A DNA stretch of 64,000 nt, taken from positions 310,001 to 374,000 of the forward strand of contig NZ_CP094997.1 in NCBI RefSeq assembly GCF_022869785.1, read 5' to 3'. Numbering within the stretch: the first letter of the stretch is position 1; every line of letters begins with the position of its first letter. Made by a program: the position numbers and the translations under genes. Below, in pieces: positions 1-8,138 of the stretch. Origin of the DNA: Dyadobacter chenwenxiniae (GTDB taxonomy: Bacteria > Bacteroidota > Bacteroidia > Cytophagales > Spirosomataceae). The notes below the pieces were generated by a model. It did not search any database and was not told the origin of the DNA. It worked only from the letters and a program-made list of their open reading frames with translations.

Positions 1-305
1 TTGGAAAGCGAAGTTCCTTCACCGTTGTTGCTGCGTAACGGGGCCGTATTTTTTGCCGGGGGAATGGTGCTTGCGCTGGCATTGATATAATTATAGCGAT
101 CGATGCTTTCGGCTGTAAAAACCAGATATGCCACGGCAAAAATTAACATTACTGCTGTTGAATAAGAAAGCACAATCCATCTGTGCCGCCTTCGTTTCCG
201 TGCCTGGAAGAGATTCCAGAACTTGTCGGGGTCCCATTCCAGGTCGCTTTGATCCGATATATCGGCCAGCTCTCTGATCTTATAAGACAAGTTTTCGTTT
301 TTCAT
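1..305 (-). CDS. Membrane protein downstream of ECF sigma, anti-sigma-like (C-terminus outside window)
   Basis: An open frame runs from an ATG at 305 to the left edge without a stop, so only about the first 101 residues are visible. The N-terminal 45 residues are polar and charged, with a basic cluster (ARKRRRHR) followed by one hydrophobic segment at about residues 48-65, then a Ser/Ala/Pro-rich stretch. The start overlaps the 3' end of the ECF sigma gene by 26 nt, so the two are translationally coupled. A single-span protein with a short cytoplasmic N-terminal part encoded right behind an ECF sigma gene is the usual arrangement for an anti-sigma or co-regulated membrane protein. No zinc-binding anti-sigma motif is seen, so the anti-sigma role is inferred from position only. 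Confidence 0.6.
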   Translation of the reverse strand, partial: MKNENLSYKIRELADISDQSDLEWDPDKFWNLFQARKRRRHRWIVLSYSTAVMLIFAVAYLVFTAESIDRYNYINASASTIPPAKNTAPLRSNNGEGTSLS

Positions 306-837
306 AACTCGGATCCAAGTCAATAATCCTTTTCTGCAACATTACTTTTGCTTTGCTGAGCTGTGATTTCGATGTGCCTAAGCTGATTCCCAGCATTTCT
401 GCTATTTCGGAATGTGCGTAACCTTCAACCTCAAACAAGTTAAATACCGTTCGGTAGCCAACGGGCAAGCCGGCAATAACTTCCATGATCCTGTCCGCAG
501 TTAGGTTTTCTATCACAATTTCATCCAGGTGATAGGCTTCTGCTTCGTGCTCCCCTAACAATTTAAAGGGCTTTTCTTTTTTTATGATAGCAAGGCACTC
601 GTTAACAACAATTCTTTTAATCCAGCTTTCAAATGCTCCCACCGATTCAAACTTGCACCGGCCCATCTTTTCAAGCATAATGAAAATAGAATTCGATACG
701 CTATCTTCCACTTTCCCTTTATCAGAAAGGTATCTTCTTGCGATACGGTGCAATATTTTCCCATAGGCATCAAAAAGCTTTCGCTGCGAACAGACGTCTT
801 TTTGCTGAGCTTGATGAATTATGGAGAGCGTAATCAA
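280..837 (-). CDS. RNA polymerase sigma factor, ECF (sigma-70 family)
   Basis: A 185-residue protein with the ECF layout. Region 2 spans about residues 15-80 (RLFDAYGK-type start, then a DSVSNSIFIMLEKMGRC stretch and SWIKRIVVNECL), and region 4 about residues 115-170 (LPVGYRTVFNLFEVEGYAHSEIAEMLGISLGTSKSQLSKAK), which has the helix-turn-helix that reads the -35 element. Length and spacing are normal for the Bacteroidota ECF group. The start at 837 gives the standard N-terminus directly before region 2. The following gene begins inside its last codons, which suggests a sigma/membrane-partner operon. The target promoter cannot be told from the sequence. Confidence 0.92.
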   Translation of the reverse strand: MITLSIIHQAQQKDVCSQRKLFDAYGKILHRIARRYLSDKGKVEDSVSNSIFIMLEKMGRCKFESVGAFESWIKRIVVNECLAIIKKEKPFKLLGEHEAEAYHLDEIVIENLTADRIMEVIAGLPVGYRTVFNLFEVEGYAHSEIAEMLGISLGTSKSQLSKAKVMLQKRIIDLDPSYEKRKLVL

Positions 838-926
838 TGTCGCTTACGAATGTTCTCTGGTAAGAATAATTACGAAGGGCCAAAGGTTGCCTGACGGAGC
901 ATTATTTTTTTAATAATATCAATGGC

Positions 927-942
927 ATCAATTTGCATTGAT
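927..942. repeat. Small palindrome upstream of the ECF sigma gene
   Basis: ATCAATTTGCATTGAT has 6-bp perfect arms and a 4-nt centre, about 90 nt upstream of the sigma start at 837. It could be an operator, but there is no second copy to support this. Confidence 0.25.
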
Positions 943-1041
943 CTTGACAGCGGAAGATAAGGTGAGATAGCGGGGCTCTTAGACTGGCCCCGCCTGTGAT
1001 GTATGTCCGAAGTTTTTATGTGCTTGGGGCTCTGTGAAAAC

Positions 1042-1248
1042 CTATTTTTCGAGTTGCGACAGAATCTGACTTAGCTTGTCATGAATCAGGGAAAGATGCG
1101 GGCGTCCACTTGGAGTAGTTCCATTTATATCGTGGATTGCTTGAAGGATTTGATTTTGCTGCGCCAATTGCAGGGATTCGAATTTGGTAAGCTCAGGGTA
1201 TTTTAATTGGAATCCCTCTGCGAGCTCGTCAATGCTGTGAACTGTCAT
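1042..1248 (-). CDS. Small hypothetical protein (68 aa)
   Basis: A 68-residue frame with an ordinary coding composition (rich in L, Q, I, H, S) and a predicted helical character. It has no signal peptide, membrane segment or recognisable motif. It stands alone on the minus strand downstream of a lipoprotein gene that ends in a strong hairpin terminator, so it probably has its own promoter in 1249-1350. I do not recognise the family. It could be a chance ORF, but the neighbouring opposite strand offers no better gene. Confidence 0.45.
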   Translation of the reverse strand: MTVHSIDELAEGFQLKYPELTKFESLQLAQQNQILQAIHDINGTTPSGRPHLSLIHDKLSQILSQLEK

Positions 1249-1271
1249 GTTTTTAAAGTTTAAGTATGATA

Positions 1272-1289
1272 ACCGGGAGAAATCCCGGT
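1272..1289. repeat. CCGGGA-type palindrome (REP-like)
   Basis: ACCGGGAGAAATCCCGGT forms a 7-bp perfect stem with a GAAA loop, 24 nt upstream of the small ORF start at 1248. The core CCGGGA-nAAA-TCCCGG is the same as the core of the palindromes in the tandem array near 40.2-40.5 kb, so this looks like a solitary copy of a dispersed element. Confidence 0.5.
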
Positions 1290-1352
1290 ATCCAAATATA
1301 GCAATTAAGGTGTTTCGTCTGCATCAAATTTCCATTCCTTATGGATAATGAA

Positions 1353-1396
1353 AGCGGACCTGATTTTGAAATCTGGATTTCAAAATCAGGTCCGCT
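1353..1396 (-). terminator. Long perfect hairpin downstream of small lipoprotein gene
   Basis: Two 20-nt arms (1353-1372 and 1377-1396) are perfectly complementary around a CTGG loop. It begins 26 nt after the stop of the lipoprotein gene at 1422. On the minus strand it is followed by TTTCATT, a weak U tract. It may act as a terminator or 3' stabiliser. Confidence 0.65.
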
Positions 1397-1421
1397 CATT
1401 TTCAGAGTAATCAAGAATGGG

Positions 1422-1607
1422 TTACAGCGCCTTACTTGCTGAATCTGTGGCCATCGTGTCTGACTCCATTTGTGTTTGGGTGTTATCTGCGCTTGTGGAG
1501 TCTGTGCTTCCACCCGCACCATCACCATTCTTATTAGAATTACATGCAGCCATGCTTAAAAGCAGACCCAGGCCAACCATCGAAAATGCTACTTTAATTG
1601 ATTTCAT
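1422..1607 (-). CDS. Small lipoprotein (61 aa)
   Basis: Starting at the ATG at 1607 gives MKSIKVAFSMVGLGLLLSMAAC, a textbook type II signal peptide with a lipobox ending in Cys at about residue 22. The mature part is only about 40 residues, Asn/Gly/Asp/Ser/Thr-rich and presumably disordered. A longer reading from 1646 adds 13 residues without signal character, so 1607 is preferred. Such short low-complexity lipoproteins are common in Bacteroidota and have no assigned function. The hairpin at 1353-1396 closes the transcript. Confidence 0.65.
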   Translation of the reverse strand: MKSIKVAFSMVGLGLLLSMAACNSNKNGDGAGGSTDSTSADNTQTQMESDTMATDSASKAL

Positions 1608-1749
1608 AATATTTGTGTTTAAATGAAAGATTTTGAACGCCATCAATAATTATTCCACTTAAACTGATGTTGCCATCTGTTCGCAGATCTGAGAACAATG
1701 GCGGCATGGTGTAGCTGCTACCTATATTATGCATAACGGGCTTTGCCAG

Positions 1750-2490
1750 TTACCAGGGAATCTCGCCTGTCGCGGGATTGGTTTCTTCACTGAAAAACTT
1801 GCCGGTGGGGCCGTCATGTCCCAGTAATGCGTATTTTACAATACGTTTCCCTGCTTCTTCTACCGCTCCGCCGGAGTTGCCTGTAAAGTCGGTTTTGGTA
1901 TAACCCGGGCAGACCGCATTGATCTTAAAGGCAGAGTTGCGCAATTCGTAGGCCAACTGAACGGTGTACATATTCAGAGCAGCTTTGGATGAAGCGTAAA
2001 CTGCATATTTAGCGTAGTCATAGGCAGGCCAGTCGGGATTGCTTTGCAAAGCAAGAGACCCTACACTGGTACTCACGTTAACAATCCTCGGCTGGCCGGA
2101 ACTGCGTAAGAGGTCGATAAATGTGCTTGTGACGCGCGCGACACCCACTACATTGGTCTCGAACGCCGCTGTAAATTCCTTCGGATCTGCTTCCAGGGCG
2201 GAGTAGGGCGGCTTTCCTCCATTGATGCCCGCATTGTTGATCAATACGTCTAATACGCGATTTTTTTTGCTGATCTGTTCATATGCTGCTTTAACAGAAT
2301 CTTCATCTGTCACGTCGAGTTCAACTGCTTCTACGGCTGTCAACCCTTCGATCTTTAATTTGTTGGCGGCAGCTAAGCCGTTTTGCAATTGACGACTTCC
2401 CATATAAACGTAAAATCCCTTTTGAAGTAATTGTTTTGCTGTTTCAAATCCGATGCCTTTATTGGCTCCGGTGATTAATGCTGTTTTCAT
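1750..2490 (-). CDS. SDR family NAD(P)-dependent oxidoreductase
   Basis: A classical short-chain dehydrogenase of about 246 residues when started at the ATG at 2490, which puts MKTALITGANKGIG at the N-terminus as in the family; the longer frame to 2517 adds nine residues. Visible motifs: TGANKGIG nucleotide-binding loop (about residues 6-13), NNAG at about 83-86, catalytic Ser in the VSTSVGS segment, YASSK (Tyr/Lys of the YxxxK pair), and the PGYTKTDF segment after it. The closest style is the carbonyl-reductase (CBR1-like) group, which reduces quinones and small carbonyls with NADPH; the substrate is unknown. A Crp-type regulator is encoded immediately upstream on the same strand, and a palindrome at 2543-2560 lies 53 nt before the start. 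Confidence 0.92.
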   Translation of the reverse strand: MKTALITGANKGIGFETAKQLLQKGFYVYMGSRQLQNGLAAANKLKIEGLTAVEAVELDVTDEDSVKAAYEQISKKNRVLDVLINNAGINGGKPPYSALEADPKEFTAAFETNVVGVARVTSTFIDLLRSSGQPRIVNVSTSVGSLALQSNPDWPAYDYAKYAVYASSKAALNMYTVQLAYELRNSAFKINAVCPGYTKTDFTGNSGGAVEEAGKRIVKYALLGHDGPTGKFFSEETNPATGEIPW

Positions 2491-2542
2491 TGTTGCTTCG
2501 TTTAAGTCTTGAAGCAAAATAGCAACCTCTTAAAATGGTATT

Positions 2543-2560
2543 TTTTACCAAATGGTAAAA
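2543..2560. promoter_or_regulatory. Operator-like palindrome upstream of the SDR gene
   Basis: TTTTACCAAATGGTAAAA has two 8-bp perfect arms around AA. A further half-site AATGGTA lies at 2533-2539. A related palindrome occurs upstream of the neighbouring Crp-type regulator (3166-3181), which suggests that this regulator binds both. Confidence 0.6.
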
Positions 2561-2565
2561 TTGGC

Positions 2566-3132
2566 TTACCGAATGTTTTTCCTGATCCTGCTTAGTGACT
2601 GTTGTGTAATACCCAAATAAGAGGCAATGTAGGCGAGTGGAATACGGTTGGTAAGCGACGGATGGTTTTCCAAAAATTCCAAATACCGCGTAGTAGCATC
2701 CTGTGAGATCACCGGCCCTTTTCTGGATTTCTGATGCATGCAAAGTTGCACCATCTTATTTTTAATGTTGTCCCACCCTACAATAGCTTGGGAAAGTTCC
2801 TCCCAGTTTTGTTTGGAGAATACAATCATTCGGCAATCCGTGCAGGCCTGCAGGTATTCCGAAGAATAAGCACCGATATCGAAATTAATGTAATCAACCA
2901 CCAGGGAACTTTCACTAATAAAGCAGCGTGTAATTTCTTCCCCTGTGTTGGTGTAATAACAGCCGCGCATGACGCCCTGCACAATAAAGCCAACTTGTTT
3001 GGGAATATGCCCAGCTTCGGAGAAATACGCATCCTTCCGAAGTTCTATCTCCTTTGCTTTTCTGGTAACGAGATCGCTCTGTTGCTGGTTTAAGCTACCA
3101 AACTGCAAAATATATTCTATCAACTCATTCAT
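2566..3132 (-). CDS. Crp/Fnr family transcriptional regulator
   Basis: With the ATG at 3132 the product is 188 residues, the usual size of the Bacteroidota single-unit Crp group. The longer frame to 3270 would add 46 non-homologous residues and would run over the palindrome at 3166-3181, so 3132 is preferred. The N-terminal two thirds is a cyclic-nucleotide-binding-type beta barrel (residues about 15-115, with GHIPKQVGFIVQGVMRGCYY). The C-terminus is a short helix-turn-helix (IPLAYIASYLGITQQSLSRIRK). The canonical cAMP-binding Arg/Ser pair is not evident, so the ligand is unknown. It probably controls itself and the SDR gene downstream through the shared palindrome. Confidence 0.88.
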   Translation of the reverse strand: MNELIEYILQFGSLNQQQSDLVTRKAKEIELRKDAYFSEAGHIPKQVGFIVQGVMRGCYYTNTGEEITRCFISESSLVVDYINFDIGAYSSEYLQACTDCRMIVFSKQNWEELSQAIVGWDNIKNKMVQLCMHQKSRKGPVISQDATTRYLEFLENHPSLTNRIPLAYIASYLGITQQSLSRIRKNIR

Positions 3133-3165
3133 CAACGCAAAATTAGTAATCCCGGCCTGCGGATA

Positions 3166-3181
3166 ATTATCATTTGGTAAT
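3166..3181. promoter_or_regulatory. Operator-like palindrome upstream of the Crp-type regulator
   Basis: ATTATCATTTGGTAAT pairs 6 of 7 positions around TT and shares the CATTTGGTAA core with the palindrome in front of the SDR gene (minus-strand reading TTTTACCATTTGGTAAAA). It lies 34 nt upstream of the regulator start at 3132, a position suited to autoregulation. Confidence 0.5.
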
Positions 3182-3332
3182 TTGTTTACATTGTTGCTCA
3201 CGCGAGTCACCTTACCGCCCGGAAATGTGTCCGAAGGATTTAATCCATGAATGGCTTCGTTAAATTTCATGACGATAATGCTTTACAAGTCGAGCGCCGG
3301 CATAGATACGGGGCGCTCTTAATAATGATTCG

Positions 3333-4421
3333 ATGGAAAACTGGAAAGCGCTCGCGTTTTTGCTGGCCTCAGGGCAGGGATTTGTTTTGAGCCTTTCGCT
3401 GATCGTTCGGGGAGCAAGAGGGCCAAAGCAGCATATTTTTCTTGGGCTGATCCTTCTGGTACTTGCTCAGGAATTGCTAAATGCATGGGGCATTCAGGTT
3501 CACTATCACCAGCAGCCCGACCCATTCCGTTTCTGGAATTACCAGAGCTATTTGGTGCTGCCCTTATCGCTGTGGCTTTTTGCCCGGCTTACTACCTCAC
3601 CTGATTTTCAATTCAAGAAGAAATACTGGCTCATTTATTTTCCGGTTGTGGCAGAGGTTGGTTTCCGCCTGTTCTGGCGGGCTTATGCAAGTTCCTCAAA
3701 TGTTAAAAGACCCTCTTTACTTGAAAACCCAATCTGGTTTTTCTTGACAGAAATACTGCCGATCGCCGGGATGGTGATCGTTTTGTCTCTTTACGCACAG
3801 AAGCTCAACAGGTTCAGGCTTGCCTGGCAGCAACAATTGCCGGTGTTCAGCGCGCGACATTATTTGCGGCTCTATGGTTTGTTTGGGTTTCTTACTGTGC
3901 TCACGTTCCTTTGGTTTGCAGGAGTGATTTTGGAGTGGCCCATCTTCCCGGTTGTGAACCTGTTGCTGACGGTCTGTCTTTTCGGGCTGGGTTATCTTGG
4001 TTATCTGGATCACTCTTTTTTCATGCTGCCTTCCTTGCACAAACAAAAATCTGCGGACAAACCTGAATTTGCTCAATACGACGATTTGTCTCAACTACAA
4101 CATCTGATGGCAGCATTTAACCAAGACGGACTGCACACCAGGTCGCGGCTGACGCTTGAAGATGTAGCAGCACACCTGCATCTGCCTGTGAGATATGTTT
4201 CCTATCTGGTTAATACGCATTGCGCTTCGAACTTCAACAACTTTGTGAATGGGTTCCGTGTGCAGGAAGTAATCCGCAAGCTGGGCGACCCAAAGGAGCA
4301 GCATAAGACTGTGCTGGCATTGGCATTCGAATCGGGATTTAATTCGAAATCAACGTTCAACCAGGTATTCAGGCAGCACACTGGCAAATCGCCTTCTCAA
4401 TATCTGCAATTGCAAAAATAG
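3333..4421 (+). CDS. AraC family regulator with N-terminal membrane domain
   Basis: A 362-residue protein. The first 230 residues hold about seven hydrophobic segments (for example LAFLLASGQGFVLSLSLIV, IFLGLILLVLAQELL and later LWFAGVILEWPIFPVV). The last 110 residues are an AraC-type DNA-binding domain with two helix-turn-helix units: LTLEDVAAHLHLPVRYVSYLVN, then VLALAFESGFNSKSTFNQVFRQHTGKSPSQY. This 7TM-AraC architecture is common in Bacteroidota and is thought to sense something at the membrane. The start at 3333 opens directly into the first membrane helix. It is transcribed away from the Crp/SDR pair and is followed by the DUF4932 gene, which may be co-transcribed (about 120 nt gap). Confidence 0.9.
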   Translation: MENWKALAFLLASGQGFVLSLSLIVRGARGPKQHIFLGLILLVLAQELLNAWGIQVHYHQQPDPFRFWNYQSYLVLPLSLWLFARLTTSPDFQFKKKYWLIYFPVVAEVGFRLFWRAYASSSNVKRPSLLENPIWFFLTEILPIAGMVIVLSLYAQKLNRFRLAWQQQLPVFSARHYLRLYGLFGFLTVLTFLWFAGVILEWPIFPVVNLLLTVCLFGLGYLGYLDHSFFMLPSLHKQKSADKPEFAQYDDLSQLQHLMAAFNQDGLHTRSRLTLEDVAAHLHLPVRYVSYLVNTHCASNFNNFVNGFRVQEVIRKLGDPKEQHKTVLALAFESGFNSKSTFNQVFRQHTGKSPSQYLQLQK

Positions 4422-4544
4422 GCTGTTAGTTATCCGAACAGGTCCGAAATCATGATCCGGGACGTCCGGAAAGACGTAGCGGGGCGCTTACTGTATCACA
4501 TTTCGCTTGTTTTGGTTTTCAAAATCACAAAAAGCCATTACCCG

Positions 4545-5696
4545 ATGAAAGCAAGCATCCAGCTAATTTTTTTAATTTTTATCAGTATTTCCCCCGCTCT
4601 TTGCCAGACGAATTCAACCGGCCAAAAGTTGCCCGCACACCGGCAGTTTCAAATTCAGATCAATAAAAATGTGGAGCTGCTCGGATTTGTCTATTTCCTG
4701 GGCTATGAGGGCGCTCAGGCTGAAACAGAGGGATATTCTGCAAATAGAAAGGCGCGCTACGCATACGGTCTCGATTTATACCGGCAGTTCAAAGACTACG
4801 AAAAAAGCAGGCACCTGGCCATCATAATCGGCTTTGCACAGGATATCTGGCTCGATAAACTGATTAATCTGCTGGTTCAGTTGGATGAATTTCCAAACGC
4901 AACACTGCGGGGTGGGATTGATGCGGGCTATTATCTTGCTTTTTCTCCAAAAAAAGACACTGTTGAAGCCAGAAAAAATGCGACTGCATTCATCGATGCC
5001 ATGAATCAGCTCTGGCGGGAAGTCGATTTTGATAAATATCTGCAAAAAAACCGGCCTAAATACGAAAATGCGCTGGCCCAGGTCCGTAGCGGCATGCCGG
5101 ACAGTCTGTTCATACCTACGATGGAAAAGTTTTACCAGGCGCACCTTGCCAGTTATATCCTGGCCCCAAGCCTGACCATCCCGCCGGGAATGGGTTTTGG
5201 CATAAATTATTCCGAGCAGGGGCAAAAACACGCCTTCCATGTATTTGGCGCATTCGGGATTCCAGCTTTCAAAGACTCTTCAAACCTCGATATGGGTTTC
5301 AGCGATCAGAAACACTTGCTCGAATTGAGCACGCATGAATTCGGACATTCATTTGTGAATCCGGTTATTGATCAACTACCCGCTGAAATGATTACCAAAA
5401 CAGAAAAGCTGTTTGAGCCAATCAAAGCGACAATGGCGAACCAGGGTTACACAGCCTGGAAAGCATGTATCTATGAGCATTTTGTACGGGCGGGAGAAAT
5501 CATCATTTCACAAAATCGCGGCAATACAGCCGATACGCAGCGTCTGAGAAAACATTACGAAGAGGAGAGAAAATTCATTTACCTGCCGCTGATCCTGAAA
5601 GAACTGACCAGGTATAAGGAATCCAAAAGCGTTTCCTACAACCAGGCTGTGCGTGCCGCAATGCATGCTTTGGTTAGAAAAGCTGTTGAAAAATGA
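4545..5696 (+). CDS. DUF4932 domain protein, metallopeptidase-like
   Basis: Starting at 4545 gives a normal signal peptide (MKASIQLIFLIFISISPALCQ) and a 383-residue exported protein; the frame extends upstream to 4452 but those residues are not signal-like. At about residue 264 is HEFGHSFVNP, an HExxH-type zinc ligand/catalytic motif, and a downstream E (in YEHFVRAGE) could be the third ligand. This matches what I know of the DUF4932 family, presumed secreted zinc peptidases of unknown substrate. It follows the AraC-type regulator on the same strand. Catalytic activity is inferred from the motif only. Confidence 0.75.
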   Translation: MKASIQLIFLIFISISPALCQTNSTGQKLPAHRQFQIQINKNVELLGFVYFLGYEGAQAETEGYSANRKARYAYGLDLYRQFKDYEKSRHLAIIIGFAQDIWLDKLINLLVQLDEFPNATLRGGIDAGYYLAFSPKKDTVEARKNATAFIDAMNQLWREVDFDKYLQKNRPKYENALAQVRSGMPDSLFIPTMEKFYQAHLASYILAPSLTIPPGMGFGINYSEQGQKHAFHVFGAFGIPAFKDSSNLDMGFSDQKHLLELSTHEFGHSFVNPVIDQLPAEMITKTEKLFEPIKATMANQGYTAWKACIYEHFVRAGEIIISQNRGNTADTQRLRKHYEEERKFIYLPLILKELTRYKESKSVSYNQAVRAAMHALVRKAVEK

Positions 5697-5896
5697 CGGC
5701 GAAAGCCCCTGAAAGATGAATACTGTTGGGAAAATGGGAAGTAGTTCGAAAACACCGAAATTCTTATCTGTGAGCTTTCTAGGGCATCGTAAACAACCAA
5801 GATGAAGTTAAAATCAGTTACATTTGTCAGTTCCTTCGCCGGGATGAAAAACGCTTTAAATCTTCTACTCCTCAAATCTAAAATAAGACTTAGCGC

Positions 5897-8020
5897 ATGG
5901 AGAGTACCCGACCCACTGCATCGCGGGCAACTTTTGCCTGGACAGCGGCACTCACAATTTTGCTGGCAGTCTTTGCCTTTATCCCCATACTGACAAACTC
6001 CAAATCAGAAACTATTCGGTCTAATGTCCAGATACTGCAACTGGAAAATGATAATTACCGAAAAATTGACACGTGTATAGCGATTCTGTATTCCGCTGAA
6101 AATAATAGCCGGTTTTTCGTTGTTACCCGGGATTCAAGCTACCTCCGTTCCTATGTGAGGCAGTTGCAAGCAGTAAATCGAATATTAGAGGAGTATCATA
6201 AAGCATCTGATCGCCGGGAAAAATCCCTGTCCAGACTTATTTCGCGTAAGCAACTCAAGGACCGTGAATTTAGTAATCTGCGGATGATGGTGGATAGCCT
6301 GTTGTCTTTTTCATTGAATGAGACCCAGAAAGCCGCAAGAGCGGTAAGGTCGGCCGAAAAGCTAAAAGTTCAACGTCAGACAGAGGAAGTTGATTCTATT
6401 CAGGTTAGTACTTCCAAAAAAGGCAAAAGAAAGCTGGTAAAACGGCTTATGGATGCCATTCGCGATAAAGACGCTGTTGATAGCAGCATTCTTAAGACGC
6501 ATCATGAGACTGTGGTTAAAGAGGATTCGCTTCAAATATTGGTGGAACGCCCCATCGTGAAACCTCACTCTTCCTTTGAAAAAGCGCGCAGGGAATTGAA
6601 TGAGGCGGAGCGGGACATGCTGGCAATAAACAGCCTGATATTTTTAAACCTCCAAAATACATTACAAAATTTAAGGAGCCAGGAGCAAAGGGATATAAAG
6701 ACGATAAGAGATTCTCTGCTAGCCGCCACAAAAGCAAAATCCGAAGAAATGAGTCTGCTCATATGGGCAAGTGTGGCCCTGGTGCTTTTGCTGTCGGCCA
6801 TGATTGTTATCAATCTGCTGAAACTATACAAAAAGGACAAAACCATACTCGCTTTTGCCGGACAAACCGCGGACGCAAGCAAAAGAAAAGGCGAGTTCCT
6901 GGCGCAGATCACGCACGAATTCCGGACACCATTGAATGCCATCATTGGCTTCTCAAACCAGATAGATACCAGGAAACTGGATACCGATCTACGATTAAGC
7001 ATTGATTCCATAAAAAGTGCATCCAATATTATGCTGTCGCTGGTCAATGAAATACTGGATTTTTCAAAATTTGAAAGCGGCAAGATCGTGCTGCAGAACG
7101 AACCGTTCCGTCCTGAGATATTGGTTCGCGAATCCCTTGCCTTGTTGGCGGTTCTTGCAGATGAGAAAAACATTGTCATCTCGGCCAGGTATGATCTGGA
7201 AAATAAACTCACCTTGTCAGGCGACAAGTTTCGCATTCAGCAAGTGGTGATCAATCTGCTTACCAATGCCATCAAGTTCACACCGGAAGGGGGAACTGTT
7301 GATGTTTCACTTCATTTTGAAAATCAGGGACAGGGAAAAGGAATGATGCGGATCGGCATTCGGGATTCCGGCGTTGGCATTGCGAAGGAACATCTTGACT
7401 CCGTTTTCGAAGATTTCATCCAGGTGCCAAGCACAAATATGCAGGTTCGGCAAAGCAGCACTGGTTTAGGTTTAGCTATCTGCAAACGGATCGTTGATTT
7501 ATATCAGGGGAAGCTAAATGTTGAAAGCAGCCTTGGGAAAGGTTCGAACTTCACAGTGGACATCCCGCTCGAGATCGCTGCGAATGCAGAAGACGTGCCG
7601 GTTTTGCAGGAAAAAAACCGCAATTCTGAAACCAATCTGAAAAGCAAAAGACTTCTGGTTGCGGACGATAACAAGATGAATTTAATCCTGATCAGCAGGA
7701 TTATGGATAAAATGAGTGCAACATATGATTTGGCAGATAACGGCCAATCAGCACTCGATATGTTCGAAAAAAACGCTTATGACCTGGTAATTACAGACAT
7801 CAGCATGCCGGTAATGGACGGAGTTGAGCTCACCAAACGGATACGAAGTCACGCCCACCTTGGGAAAGCACGCATCCCTGTAATCGGTTTTACAGGGTAT
7901 ACCGATAAAGAAAAACTGGACTATTACCGGGAAATAGGAATGGATGAAATCCTGCCTAAACCCTTTGATGAGACCCATTTCAAAGCAATCATAACGGGAT
8001 TGCTGGCAGATAGACTCTGA
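5897..8020 (+). CDS. Hybrid sensor histidine kinase / response regulator
   Basis: A 707-residue membrane sensor. There is a first membrane helix at about residues 13-32, a long, mostly helical and charged periplasmic sensor region to about 285, a second helix at about 290-312, and then the kinase. The HisKA phospho-acceptor lies in QITHEFRTPLNA (His at about 340). The ATPase boxes are NLLTNAIKFTPEGG (N), DSGVGIA (G1) and STGLGLAI (G2). A C-terminal receiver domain begins at RLLVADDNKMN, with the acceptor Asp at about 634 in DLVITDISMPVMDG and Lys in LPKPFD. The long helical periplasmic part looks like a four-helix-bundle (CHASE3-like) sensor. No DNA-binding output is present, so phosphotransfer to another protein is expected. 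The next gene lies 118 nt downstream. Confidence 0.93.
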   Translation: MESTRPTASRATFAWTAALTILLAVFAFIPILTNSKSETIRSNVQILQLENDNYRKIDTCIAILYSAENNSRFFVVTRDSSYLRSYVRQLQAVNRILEEYHKASDRREKSLSRLISRKQLKDREFSNLRMMVDSLLSFSLNETQKAARAVRSAEKLKVQRQTEEVDSIQVSTSKKGKRKLVKRLMDAIRDKDAVDSSILKTHHETVVKEDSLQILVERPIVKPHSSFEKARRELNEAERDMLAINSLIFLNLQNTLQNLRSQEQRDIKTIRDSLLAATKAKSEEMSLLIWASVALVLLLSAMIVINLLKLYKKDKTILAFAGQTADASKRKGEFLAQITHEFRTPLNAIIGFSNQIDTRKLDTDLRLSIDSIKSASNIMLSLVNEILDFSKFESGKIVLQNEPFRPEILVRESLALLAVLADEKNIVISARYDLENKLTLSGDKFRIQQVVINLLTNAIKFTPEGGTVDVSLHFENQGQGKGMMRIGIRDSGVGIAKEHLDSVFEDFIQVPSTNMQVRQSSTGLGLAICKRIVDLYQGKLNVESSLGKGSNFTVDIPLEIAANAEDVPVLQEKNRNSETNLKSKRLLVADDNKMNLILISRIMDKMSATYDLADNGQSALDMFEKNAYDLVITDISMPVMDGVELTKRIRSHAHLGKARIPVIGFTGYTDKEKLDYYREIGMDEILPKPFDETHFKAIITGLLADRL

Positions 8021-8138
8021 TGCCAGGTTTAGCTGCCGGCGTTTTGTCGACGATTCAATGCTTTCTGTCGATTTGCTGAACAAAAAGCGCGTCGCCGGAA
8101 TTAGCCAGACAAAATGTTATTCCAATCACAAAAGAGAG

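Noticed and set aside
3133..3270. N-terminal extension of the Crp-type regulator
   Set aside because: It is not family-like, would overlap the operator-like palindrome, and the start at 3132 gives the normal length.
6565..7236. 223-residue antisense ORF across the hybrid kinase
   Set aside because: A mirror of the HisKA/ATPase coding region; Ser/Arg-rich, without motifs.
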